Source: Bacillota bacterium (GTDB taxonomy: Bacteria > Bacillota > Clostridia > Acetivibrionales > JAEXSP01). From it: DNA of 64,000 nt. The notes under the pieces were generated by a model. The model was not told the DNA's origin, ran no database searches, and saw only the letters and a list, made by a program, of their open reading frames with translations. How positions within the stretch are numbered: position 1 is the first letter of the stretch; each line of letters opens with the position of its first letter. This document shows positions 43,439 to 51,698 of this stretch, piece after piece. The translations under genes and the position numbers were made by a program. Location of the stretch: contig JAEXSP010000038.1 in NCBI GenBank assembly GCA_023453795.1, positions 62,001 through 126,000 on the forward strand, written 5' to 3'.

Positions 43439-43975
43439 ATGGATGATATCTTTGGAAAGATTATAGCATTAATTTTAGCCGTTCTTTTGCTGTTTGTAGC
43501 ACCTATTCTTCTGACGTTTGAAAACCAGGATGAGACCAGCAGGATATATGTCCTTTCTGAGACTTCAAAGTTTGTGGATTCGGTAAGAAGTCTTGGCTAT
43601 ATTTCGCCTACCTTTTACGAAGATTATCAGAAAAAGCTTTCGAATACCAACAATCTTTATGAAATTAAGATGGAGCACTATCACTTAAGCCATGATCCCG
43701 TTTATACAGATTTCTCTGATTCCTCAACGTTTCAAAATGATTTCAAAGTAAATTATAAAGCGACCTATAACCAGGACATACTTGATGAGATTTACCCTGC
43801 TCCAGAGACGAGGGGCGTATACAAAATGTCAAAGGGTGATTACTTCTGTGTGCTGGTATATAATAAAAACAAGACCTTTGCGACAAAAATACAGGAAATG
43901 CTTTACAGCACTCCGCTGTCGGCATCAAAAATTGTTGTGAATTATGGCGGGGTTGTTAAAGATGAGATTAACTGA
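43439..43975 (+). CDS. Pilin-like protein 3
   Basis: A 178-residue protein with an N-terminal helix (IIALILAVLLLFVAPILL) after a short leader (MDDIFGK) and a mixed external domain. It is probably a minor pilin-like or tip protein. Its 3' end overlaps the next gene by 14 bp. Confidence 0.55.
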   Translation: MDDIFGKIIALILAVLLLFVAPILLTFENQDETSRIYVLSETSKFVDSVRSLGYISPTFYEDYQKKLSNTNNLYEIKMEHYHLSHDPVYTDFSDSSTFQNDFKVNYKATYNQDILDEIYPAPETRGVYKMSKGDYFCVLVYNKNKTFATKIQEMLYSTPLSASKIVVNYGGVVKDEIN

Positions 43976-44921
43976 TTATCTTATTATATTTGTCATTATT
44001 TTAATACCCTTTATGGTTGTTTCTAACTTGAAAACGAAAGAACTTCAGTGCGTTGAATATAAGAAGCTATGTATGGATAAAATGCTTGAAGCGGCTGTTG
44101 ATGACGCAGCTTCTCAAATGGTTGAAAAGAGTGAAGACAATAAAGTTTCAATAGATAAGGAAAAGGCAATTAACTGTTTTTTCAATTCCTTATTTCTTAA
44201 CATGAGAATCATAGACGATGAAATAAGGCAAAAAGAAGTAACAGGTTATATTCCTGTCATAGCTATAACCGATTACACAGGCTATTATATACTTTCAAAT
44301 GAAATATACACCGCGGCTGACGGCTCAAAAAGAATAGAACAGATATGGCATCCTAAGAAAATGTATGCCGTAAGCAGAGACAATTATGTAATAAACTTTG
44401 CACTTGACCTGAATTATGTATCCATATACGACAGCACCTCTAGGGTTTTAACCGAGGGAACTTACGAGGATATAAAATCATCCTTTACGGAGACATATAT
44501 TCAGAACAAGGATGAATTTGAACAAATGAGACGGGATGTAATAGTAAATTCTCTTCAAGCCGATGTTAATCAATGTATAAACAGGCATAATGAATTAGCA
44601 AAGCATTTCGGTATTGCATATAATTTCACATTGCCCAATATTGAGAAAAATGCATGGACAAGAACTATCAGCGATTACGGAATAATTGCATTCTTTCAGG
44701 GGATGCCTGTTGGGTTGGGACAATACTATAATACATATGCCCTAGGCGGGGCAAGAGTAGTTAAAAAAAATCCATTGTTTATCGAAGGCGATCCTGCAAC
44801 AGGTTTCAAATATTACCATAAGCTAAGCTGTACAACTACATCACCAACCGGCATAACAGTAGATGATGCAAAGGAAGCTGCTTTGGAAGGTGCGCTGCCG
44901 TGTCCTGATTGCAAACCGTAA
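43962..44921 (+). CDS. Pilin-like protein 4 with C-terminal Ada-like zinc motif
   Basis: A 319-residue protein with an N-terminal helix (DYLIIFVIILIPFMVVS) and a long external domain. The C-terminus (YHKLSCTTTSP..., then ALPCPDC) matches the H-x3-C ... C-x2-C small zinc-binding repeat seen in Ada and some nucleases, suggesting a metal- or DNA-binding tip. ATG 43962 follows GGGG inside the end of the previous gene. Confidence 0.6.
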   Translation: MRLTDYLIIFVIILIPFMVVSNLKTKELQCVEYKKLCMDKMLEAAVDDAASQMVEKSEDNKVSIDKEKAINCFFNSLFLNMRIIDDEIRQKEVTGYIPVIAITDYTGYYILSNEIYTAADGSKRIEQIWHPKKMYAVSRDNYVINFALDLNYVSIYDSTSRVLTEGTYEDIKSSFTETYIQNKDEFEQMRRDVIVNSLQADVNQCINRHNELAKHFGIAYNFTLPNIEKNAWTRTISDYGIIAFFQGMPVGLGQYYNTYALGGARVVKKNPLFIEGDPATGFKYYHKLSCTTTSPTGITVDDAKEAALEGALPCPDCKP

Positions 44922-44938
44922 TTTTCAAGGGGGTTGCT

Positions 44939-45523
44939 ATGTTCCCAGCTGTATTCTTAATTGTATTGCTGACACCGCTTTCAATATTTATAGCTTCAAC
45001 CCACAGCACTCTTGCGCATGAATTAAGACACGTAAAGGAATTCAGTTCTTTAAACATTCCATCCTATATAGTTCTTTTCAGAAGAATTGAGGATGAAAAG
45101 AGGAAGCTTTTTGAAGAAAACTGGAAAGGGTGTATTTCGTTACACATCAGAAAGCTGAATACGACCATCTATTTTCCCGGTGTTTTCAACCGGAATTTCA
45201 GACTGACAGGTTTTTTTAATACAAGATACAGAAGTATAGAGTATGTACCCTTGGAAAAGGTCAAAAAAATTGCTTCCGCCCCTACCAATACAACAATGCC
45301 GATTGTTTTACCGCTTTTTGGTGCTGTTATGAGCATAGTTATATTGCTTTGCTCCGCATCAATCTGTAACCTGCCGTTGATAATCTTATCTGCAGAATTT
45401 CTTTTATACACAGTTATATTAACCTTGTTGAATTTAAGTCATTTCCTATTAGGCAAGCCCAACAAAAATACAAAAAATGATATGTATTACTATGAGAATC
45501 CCAGCGAATGGTACGAAGACTAA
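44939..45523 (+). CDS. Membrane protein with HExxH motif (putative metallopeptidase)
   Basis: A 194-residue protein with an N-terminal hydrophobic segment, the HELRH sequence (residues 27-31), matching HExxH of zinc metallopeptidases, and two more membrane helices (~120-165). No third metal ligand is clear. As it closes the Tad-like operon where a pilin peptidase is missing, it could process the pilins. The motif alone is weak evidence. ATG 44939 follows AGGGGG. Confidence 0.5.
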   Translation: MFPAVFLIVLLTPLSIFIASTHSTLAHELRHVKEFSSLNIPSYIVLFRRIEDEKRKLFEENWKGCISLHIRKLNTTIYFPGVFNRNFRLTGFFNTRYRSIEYVPLEKVKKIASAPTNTTMPIVLPLFGAVMSIVILLCSASICNLPLIILSAEFLLYTVILTLLNLSHFLLGKPNKNTKNDMYYYENPSEWYED

Positions 45524-45812
45524 ATAACCGTCTTGCTGGTGGCGGTTTCAAAATCCATTGTAGAAGTGGAACATTTCCAACTGTATCGCCATTTAGGATT
45601 ACAATCTGTAAACATGGACCTCTTCATTGTAATAATTCCAATTCCTTTCTAATTTATAAGGTATTTCTGGATTCTAATTCTTTATTGAAAAAAGCAAAAA
45701 AGGTATTGACAAATATTAATAGTAATATTATGATAATAACAGATAGAAATTATCATATAGATTATAATAAAGTTTAAAATATATAGATAAATTATGAAAG
45801 GAAGTATAAAAA
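45524..45812 (+). other. Intergenic region with the kptA promoter
   Basis: No gene is supported. TTGACA (45706-45711), 17-nt spacer and TATGAT (45729-45734) form a good promoter for the downstream KptA fragment. The first ~120 bp show no hairpin terminator for the Tad-like operon. Confidence 0.6.
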
Positions 45813-46058
45813 ATGTTTTACCCTGAATTAAGTAAAAAAATATCAATTGCATTAAAAAAGGATCCTTTTAAGTACAGGCTTGAAATGAATTCGAAAGGAT
45901 TTGTTCCGATTAAACAGCTTTTGTACTCAATACGAGAAAAGGAAAACTTTGCTACCCTACAAATGTATGACATATACCATGTGGCAAAAAACCTGGATAA
46001 GGGGAAGTACGAGATAATCGGCGATAAGATAAGGGCTTTGGATAATGAAGGACGGTAA
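45813..46058 (+). CDS. RNA 2'-phosphotransferase (KptA/Tpt1) N-terminal domain only
   Basis: An 81-residue protein matching the N-terminal winged-helix part of KptA (SKKISIALKKDPFKYRLEM, GFVPIKQLLYSI, EIIGDKIRALDNEGR). Full KptA is ~180 residues and its catalytic C-terminal half would begin here (IRA-xxGHS), yet a stop follows at once. So it is a truncated, perhaps RNA-binding, remnant. It has its own promoter and RBS, and ends in a terminator, so it may still be expressed. Confidence 0.72.
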   Translation: MFYPELSKKISIALKKDPFKYRLEMNSKGFVPIKQLLYSIREKENFATLQMYDIYHVAKNLDKGKYEIIGDKIRALDNEGR

Positions 46059-46073
46059 GGATACCGCCCTTTA
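46050..46073. terminator. Terminator between kptA fragment and zinc-ribbon gene
   Basis: GGACGGT (46050-46056) and ACCGCCC (46063-46069) with one mismatch, AAGGAT loop, TTTA tail; it overlaps the kptA stop and may work for the minus-strand gene too. Confidence 0.5.
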
Positions 46074-46079
46074 TTAATT

Positions 46080-46226
46080 CTAATCGTTGTAATTAAACCC
46101 GAAATGGCACTTAATGCACATAAAACTATGTTTCCCGGCGTTCCAGTAAACGATATACATCGGACCGCTGCATATCGGACAATTTGCGCCGGTTCTTTTC
46201 TTGAAAGGCTGTATAACTCCACTCAT
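46080..46226 (-). CDS. 48-residue zinc-ribbon protein
   Basis: On the minus strand, a 48-residue frame with two knuckles, CPIC (residues 16-19) and CIKC (37-40), and a GKHSF turn between, the shape of a small zinc ribbon. It is preceded by AAAAAGGTG at 5 nt before the ATG (46226). Such small zinc ribbons often bind nucleic acid; the role here is unknown. It lies convergent to the kptA fragment. Confidence 0.7.
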   Translation of the reverse strand: MSGVIQPFKKRTGANCPICSGPMYIVYWNAGKHSFMCIKCHFGFNYND

Positions 46227-46378
46227 ATTGACACCTTTTTTCTTTATTATGATAATCTATTCTGCTCAAAAATCGTAAATATTATAAATGCAAAAACGAC
46301 TTTTCAATAATTTATTTTAGAGAAAATTTAATGACGTTGTTGTTTTATAAAGTGAATTGATATATCCTGAATTATATG

Positions 46379-46480
46379 AGTTGAATTAAATAATTAGTAC
46401 GAAAGCAAGCAAAATATCCAATGTTTCTGGGAATTCTCGCGAAGGTTGCCGTGCATAAATTATTTTCAACTTATATAGCA
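46379..46480 (+). repeat. Dispersed hairpin element, copy 1 (with 52-nt insert)
   Basis: The left half (46379-46406) is identical for 28 nt to 54989-55016, and the right part TTATTTTCAACTTATATAGCA (46460-46480) matches 55020-55040 with few changes. A 50-nt insert separates the halves. The ends AGTTGAA and TTCAACT can pair. It sits just upstream of the cupin RBS. Confidence 0.7.
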
Positions 46481-46503
46481 AAAAAATATCGGAGGTTGAG
46501 CAT

Positions 46504-46851
46504 ATGATTAAAAAGGCTGAAGAAATGGTATTGGAAATCAAGGAGAATATGAGGGGCGGAAAAGGCTCCATCGAGATTTTGCATATTTTAAAACAGGATG
46601 AGCTAAAGGGAAAATGCCGGCTTTTTGCAAAAATTACTGTAAATCCGGGCTGTTCAATAGGTCTCCATGAGCACGAAAGTGAAGAAGAGGTATTCTATAT
46701 AATCAAGGGAAAAGGAATTTTCGATGATAATGGAACAATAACAGAGCTTAATGCCGGGGACTCAATTCTGACAGGGGGCGGGGCAAAGCACTCGGTAGAA
46801 AACAAGGGCGGGGAGACGCTGGAAATGGTTGCAGTGATACTATTGTACTGA
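46504..46851 (+). CDS. Cupin-domain protein
   Basis: A 115-residue single-domain cupin with both motifs: GLHEHESEEEVFYIIKG (metal-binding His) and GGGAKHSVENKG. Metal in a beta barrel may serve an isomerase or dioxygenase activity, or sensing; the substrate is unknown. It has GGAGG before its start and a dispersed repeat element just upstream. A palindromic terminator follows. Confidence 0.88.
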   Translation: MIKKAEEMVLEIKENMRGGKGSIEILHILKQDELKGKCRLFAKITVNPGCSIGLHEHESEEEVFYIIKGKGIFDDNGTITELNAGDSILTGGGAKHSVENKGGETLEMVAVILLY

Positions 46852-46911
46852 GTATACTGAGATTAATTGCCATAAACTGAATTAATAACGGAAGAAGTAA
46901 AAGGGGCATAG

Positions 46912-46939
46912 TGTAGGGTTCCTTATAAGGAACCCTACA
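46912..46939. terminator. 28-bp perfect palindrome, bidirectional terminator
   Basis: TGTAGGGTTCCTTA and its exact complement (46912-46925 and 46926-46939). It can end the cupin transcript on the plus strand and the putative short minus-strand RNA. Confidence 0.7.
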
Positions 46940-47013
46940 TTATTGAGTTGAGTTAATTAATTAATTATCCGGGTAAACAAAAGAGATATCGTCTCTATCT
47001 ATGTAACGATAAG
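46912..47013 (-). ncRNA. Candidate small RNA from an orphan consensus promoter
   Basis: A consensus promoter at 47021-47049 on the minus strand would begin RNA near 47013 and run to the palindrome at 46912-46939, giving ~75-100 nt. No start codon with a frame of use lies in it. The region could be a small regulatory RNA or the remnant of a lost gene. Confidence 0.35.
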
Positions 47014-47020
47014 TATATTT

Positions 47021-47049
47021 ATTATACTAACACTGGCTAATAGTGTCAA
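47021..47049 (-). promoter_or_regulatory. Perfect consensus promoter with an internal inverted repeat
   Basis: TTGACA (47044-47049), 17-nt spacer, TATAAT (47021-47026), both perfect. ACACT (47030-47034) and AGTGT (47042-47046) form an inverted repeat across the spacer, a likely operator. It lies downstream of the minus-strand gene 47103-48473 and points away from it. Confidence 0.7.
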
Positions 47050-47102
47050 TATGCATATAGTCCTATTTATTAAGAAGCAAGTGGTTTTCAACAGTAAAAA
47101 AG

Positions 47103-48473
47103 TTATTTGTATTTAAGTATTCGTACACGGACTATTTCTTTATCAGGATATAAGTACATCAGAAAGCTGTCGGTTACTTTAATACTGCTTGAGGCTGAGT
47201 ACCTTTTTGCATCAGGTAGAGTAATCTTGAAAAGTTTTTTTCCATTATAGACGAATCCGTTCCTATATCCCGGAAGTATGGCACAAACAGGGCCAGCCCC
47301 ATAAACATAATTACATACCACATTATTGCTTTTATCAGTAAATTCTAAAGAATATCCATAGTTATCAGCCATGTAAAGTCCATTGCCTATGTATTTTTTC
47401 TGTATGACTGAAGGTATTATTTTATTGGTTTTAATGTTAAATAAATATCTTTTACTTATGTCATTATCCCTTTGGGTTGTGTATATGAAGAGTTTTCCGT
47501 CTAATATCTTGTAATTAGCTATGTCGCTTTTTATTCCAATGCTTTTGTAGCTGTTCAGGTCATATAAAGTTACAGATTCAGCCCACTGATCCATCATGCC
47601 TGCATTTCTGACATCGGAGCGGAACACCATACGGTTGTTAAAGAAGGAAATATCTAAAGCATCCTCGCTAACAGGTATATACTTTTTATTATCAAAGATA
47701 GTCAGGTTTGACATCCAATGCTGCTGTGCTTCTTGCTGATTAATATATAAAAGAATAAGGTTCTTGTCAGATGGAATAAACATAACACCGTTATAACTGT
47801 TGTTCATAGCGAAAATTTTAGACTTACCTGCTTTTAGGTCAAAAAGTATAAAGCTGTCAGGTGAATTGAGTATGCACAATTTATCTCCTTTTTGGTTAAT
47901 GCAAAATGCATTTTCCGGCAATTCAGATGTGGTTTGCTTTAATGGTTTTAAAACGCCTGCCTGATGAGTGGTACCGCCATGCCTCCAGTAAAGCAATTCC
48001 CCGCTGCTGTATATATCACCGTACTTATCAGATTTCAAAAAATATTTTACATCGTCCTTGTTTGTTTTTTCTGTATCTTTCAAGTTATAAATATCTTTCG
48101 AGCTGAGATTTGAAGCAAGCAGCTTTTTGCTGCCGCTTTTTACATCTATGGAATATTTATCATAATGGATACTATCGGGCATTAAAGTATAAACAATAAA
48201 TGATTTTTCAGAAAAGACAGTTGAACTACTTTTGGGAAGAGAGTATTTACCGGATAATTTCATGGTTCTTTTATCAAAATACCAGACTACATTGCATGAA
48301 GTCGAATACTCATAATATATAATAGAATTACCTGCTTCATATAACTCGTCAAGGGAAAACTCACTGATTCTTCCTTTTTTTTCAAAAGTGATGCTTCCGG
48401 AAGCGAATAAATGCACGGGCAATAAACTTAAAATTAATATTAAGCATGTGATTATTCCGAATAACTTTTTCAT
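47103..48473 (-). CDS. Secreted protein, beta-propeller-like, unknown function
   Basis: A 456-residue exported protein. A signal peptide (MKKLFGIITCLILILSLLP, cleavage near VHLFA) is followed by repeated beta segments with stretches like ILLYINQQ, LFIYTTQ and VTLYDLN, reminiscent of WD/Kelch-type propellers or DUF5050-like proteins. No catalytic motif seen. ATG 48473 follows GGAGTG; a TTG at 48488 is the alternative. It is monocistronic. Confidence 0.65.
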   Translation of the reverse strand: MKKLFGIITCLILILSLLPVHLFASGSITFEKKGRISEFSLDELYEAGNSIIYYEYSTSCNVVWYFDKRTMKLSGKYSLPKSSSTVFSEKSFIVYTLMPDSIHYDKYSIDVKSGSKKLLASNLSSKDIYNLKDTEKTNKDDVKYFLKSDKYGDIYSSGELLYWRHGGTTHQAGVLKPLKQTTSELPENAFCINQKGDKLCILNSPDSFILFDLKAGKSKIFAMNNSYNGVMFIPSDKNLILLYINQQEAQQHWMSNLTIFDNKKYIPVSEDALDISFFNNRMVFRSDVRNAGMMDQWAESVTLYDLNSYKSIGIKSDIANYKILDGKLFIYTTQRDNDISKRYLFNIKTNKIIPSVIQKKYIGNGLYMADNYGYSLEFTDKSNNVVCNYVYGAGPVCAILPGYRNGFVYNGKKLFKITLPDAKRYSASSSIKVTDSFLMYLYPDKEIVRVRILKYK

Positions 48474-48660
48474 AAGTAAACACTCCAATCAAATATGTTT
48501 GTATTTTAAACCGTATTAGTAAATTATACTTTAAACCAGATATAGAGTCAAATTTTGACTTCTTTGATAATAGTTATAGTAAAATTTGAATTGAAGATTG
48601 TATTCAAATAACATATAATTATAAAGTTAGTTATATAGAAATTAGCTGTTGGAGGCTAGG

Positions 48661-51141
48661 ATGCTGACAAATAAGATATGGGTTTACAATGACGTACCCG
48701 AGGAAAGTGTTGGAAGAATCGCCAAAGAAGCAGGCATATCGGAACTGATGGCAAGAATCCTCATAAATAGAGGGCTTGAGCAAAGCAGTAGAATAAACCG
48801 ATTTATAAACCCGTCAATTGAAGACATGCATGACCCTTTTCTGCTTTGTGACATGGATAAAGCGACGGAGAGAGTAATTCAAGCGATTAAAAACAAAGAA
48901 AAAATTACCGTATATGGCGATTATGATGTAGACGGTGTAACAAGCACTTCCATCTTATACCGATTCCTGTCGGAACAGGGAGCAATTACAGATTACTATA
49001 TTCCGGACAGGATAGAAGAGGGCTATGGTCTTTCAAACGGTGCAATAGAAAAGATTAAAAAAGCGGGAACCAGCCTTATTGTTACTGTCGATTGTGGGAT
49101 AACATCGATAGATGAGGCTGAATATATTAAAAACATTGGAATGGAAATCATAATTACAGATCATCATGAATGCATTGATGTGTTACCGGATGCATACGCA
49201 GTTATAAACCCTTGCCGGCATGATTGCAAATATCCCTTCAAGTCATTAGCAGGAGTAGGGGTCGTGTATAAGCTCATAGCTGCAATATGCAAAAAAATGA
49301 ATTTGGGAGCTATATACAATAACTACCTTGATCTCGTAGCACTTGGCACAGTTGCTGATGTTGTGCCGCTGATCGATGAGAACAGGATTATAGTAAAGTA
49401 TGGAATAAGTAAAATGCAGCATACTTCAAATATAGGTCTGAAAACAGTGCTTGAGAGCTCAGGACTGACAGAAAAGCCTATAACCACATACAACATAAGC
49501 TTTGGTATTGCTCCAAGAATCAATGTTGCGGGCAGGATAGGCGATGCCGGAAGGGCTGTAAGGCTTTTTACCACTGAAGACAGACAGGAAGCTGTACACA
49601 TTACCGGGGTTTTAAATCAGGAAAACAAGTACAGACAGGACACAGAGGCTGAAATAATACGGGAGGTAAGAGAACGTATTGAAGCTGATCCTGACATAAA
49701 AAACCGCAAAGTGCTGGTCGTTGACGGAGAAGGATGGCATCAAGGAATAATAGGTATTGTTGCGTCAAAGATTACTGAAAAATATTATAAGCCTTGTATT
49801 CTGATAACAAGGGAAAACGGGAACGGAAAGGGATCGGCAAGAAGTATAGAAGGGTTTAACCTTTTTAAGGCTTTAGATAATTGCAAGGAGCTTTTGGATA
49901 AATACGGCGGACACGAATTGGCGGCCGGCCTGACCTTGAAGGCGGAAAACATTGACGCCTTAAGGAGGAAGATCAATCTTTATGCAGATAATACTCTAAA
50001 AGATTCCGATCTTATTCCCAGAATAAAAATAGATGTAATTCTTGATAAAAACCAGATGAACATTGAAAATGTACGGGAAATAGAGAAATTGGCCCCGTAC
50101 GGTGCCGGTAATCCGGGCCCTGTTTTTTCCTGCACCGATTGGAGGATTAATGAAATACGGACAGTCGGAGAGGACAAGCACTTAAAGCTTAAGCTTGGAG
50201 GAGGCGGCTTAGATATAGAGGCAATAGGCTTCAACATGGGAAGCCTTGCCAGTATTTTTGACAACTCGGATGTCTTGGATGTGGCATGCCATCTGGAAAT
50301 AAATTCATGGAATTCTACCGATAGGGTGCAGCTCAACCTTAAAGATATTAAACCGAGCCAGGAGACCTTAATGGCAATTAATTACTACAAAAGCCTGGAT
50401 CAAAGCCTTCAAGCGGTTAGCTGGCCCATGATCAAAACGGTGAAGGGCCTTAAGCGCGAAGGAGATGTTTTGAAATCGGACAAAGAGCTAGAAAGCTTGT
50501 TCAACGACTCGGTAAGTAATGATTACAAGTGTGCGATTCTGTTGAACTCGATAGCAAGCGCAAGAAATCTGCTAAAAATATTGAGAAAATCTGCAGCCGG
50601 TATTAAAAAAGATTTCAAAATTTGTTATACTGATTGTAACAGTCAGCTTGATTGCAGAATATATGCTATTATTAATCCTATCCCGGAATATATTGATTTT
50701 ACATACTTTCAAAAGGTAGTGATTTATGGATTCTGGGCGGATGAATCATATTTAGGCTATGTTGCGGAGAAACTTAATGGAAGCCAAGCTGCATATTATC
50801 TTGATAAGGATGGATCTGATACTACGCTTGAAGAAATTGTACCGGAACGGAAGGATCTGGTAGTTGTCTACCAATATTTAAAAGCCAGTCTTAGCACAGG
50901 CAATACATTAGATAACTTATTCATTCTTTCCAAAAGGATTTCCGGCAGCTACAAAATGACTTTTAACTATTTTAAGGTAAAAAAATGTATTGAGATACTT
51001 GAAGAATTGGGTCTTTTTATGGTTGAAAGGGATACCGGTGACGGCTTTAAGGTTAAAACGGTTCCTGATGCAAAAGGAAAAGTAAATATAGAAAATTCAT
51101 TAATATACAGAAATTTACAGGGGTTAAAAAAAGGAGGTTAA
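48661..51141 (+). CDS. recJ: Single-stranded-DNA exonuclease RecJ
   Basis: An 826-residue 5'-3' ssDNA exonuclease of DNA repair. DHH-family motifs are clear: YGDYDVDGVTSTSIL (~residues 85-98), VTVDCGIT, ITDHHE (~167) and, further on, APRINVAGRIGDA and KYGGHELAAGLTL of the DHHA1 domain. The last ~200 residues form the Firmicute-type C-terminal extension. ATG 48661 follows GGAGG. It leads a run with apt and relA. Confidence 0.95.
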   Translation: MLTNKIWVYNDVPEESVGRIAKEAGISELMARILINRGLEQSSRINRFINPSIEDMHDPFLLCDMDKATERVIQAIKNKEKITVYGDYDVDGVTSTSILYRFLSEQGAITDYYIPDRIEEGYGLSNGAIEKIKKAGTSLIVTVDCGITSIDEAEYIKNIGMEIIITDHHECIDVLPDAYAVINPCRHDCKYPFKSLAGVGVVYKLIAAICKKMNLGAIYNNYLDLVALGTVADVVPLIDENRIIVKYGISKMQHTSNIGLKTVLESSGLTEKPITTYNISFGIAPRINVAGRIGDAGRAVRLFTTEDRQEAVHITGVLNQENKYRQDTEAEIIREVRERIEADPDIKNRKVLVVDGEGWHQGIIGIVASKITEKYYKPCILITRENGNGKGSARSIEGFNLFKALDNCKELLDKYGGHELAAGLTLKAENIDALRRKINLYADNTLKDSDLIPRIKIDVILDKNQMNIENVREIEKLAPYGAGNPGPVFSCTDWRINEIRTVGEDKHLKLKLGGGGLDIEAIGFNMGSLASIFDNSDVLDVACHLEINSWNSTDRVQLNLKDIKPSQETLMAINYYKSLDQSLQAVSWPMIKTVKGLKREGDVLKSDKELESLFNDSVSNDYKCAILLNSIASARNLLKILRKSAAGIKKDFKICYTDCNSQLDCRIYAIINPIPEYIDFTYFQKVVIYGFWADESYLGYVAEKLNGSQAAYYLDKDGSDTTLEEIVPERKDLVVVYQYLKASLSTGNTLDNLFILSKRISGSYKMTFNYFKVKKCIEILEELGLFMVERDTGDGFKVKTVPDAKGKVNIENSLIYRNLQGLKKGG

Positions 51142-51144
51142 AAT

Positions 51145-51660
51145 ATGGATTTAAAATCAAAGCTTAGGCATGTCATGGATTTTCCCAAGGAGGGAATCGA
51201 TTTCATTGACATAACAACTGTGCTTCAGGATGCACAGGCTTTAAAAGAAGCCTTGGATCAAATGAAAAACTTGATTTCCGGGTTTGGTGATTTTGATCTT
51301 ATAGTAGGTCCCGAATCAAGAGGGTTTATATTCGGAACACCGCTTGCATATGCTATGGGCAAGGGTTTTGTTCCGATAAGAAAGAAAGGAAAACTGCCAT
51401 ATAAGACCATTAGCGCAGAATACCAATTGGAATATGGAACGGATATACTGGAAATGCATGAGGATGCAATTGCACCGGGGCAGAAGGTGGTTATTGTCGA
51501 TGACCTGCTTGCAACCGGGGGAACAACCGCTTCTAATATAGAACTTGTCGAAAAACTTGGGGGAAAGGTTGTCGGAATAGTTTACTTTATTGAACTTACT
51601 TTCCTGAACGGAAGAGAAAAGCTGCCAAAGTTAAATGTTGAGTCAGTGGTTAAATTTTAA
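51145..51660 (+). CDS. apt: Adenine phosphoribosyltransferase
   Basis: A 171-residue type I PRTase that makes AMP from adenine and PRPP. It has FPKEGIDFIDITTVLQD, the FIFGTPLAYAMGKGF hood region and the PRPP loop VVIVDDLLATGGTT. Its start follows GGAGG at the end of recJ (3-bp gap). The recJ-apt-relA order is common in Firmicutes. Confidence 0.97.
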   Translation: MDLKSKLRHVMDFPKEGIDFIDITTVLQDAQALKEALDQMKNLISGFGDFDLIVGPESRGFIFGTPLAYAMGKGFVPIRKKGKLPYKTISAEYQLEYGTDILEMHEDAIAPGQKVVIVDDLLATGGTTASNIELVEKLGGKVVGIVYFIELTFLNGREKLPKLNVESVVKF

Positions 51661-51698
51661 GCGCAATTCTAATGTCAATCTTGTTCGGGGGAATTTAA

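Noticed and set aside
45508..45777. An 89-codon plus-strand frame overlapping the 3' end of the Tad-like operon
   Set aside because: No ribosome binding site, no recognisable domain, an odd composition, and it runs through the promoter of the KptA fragment.
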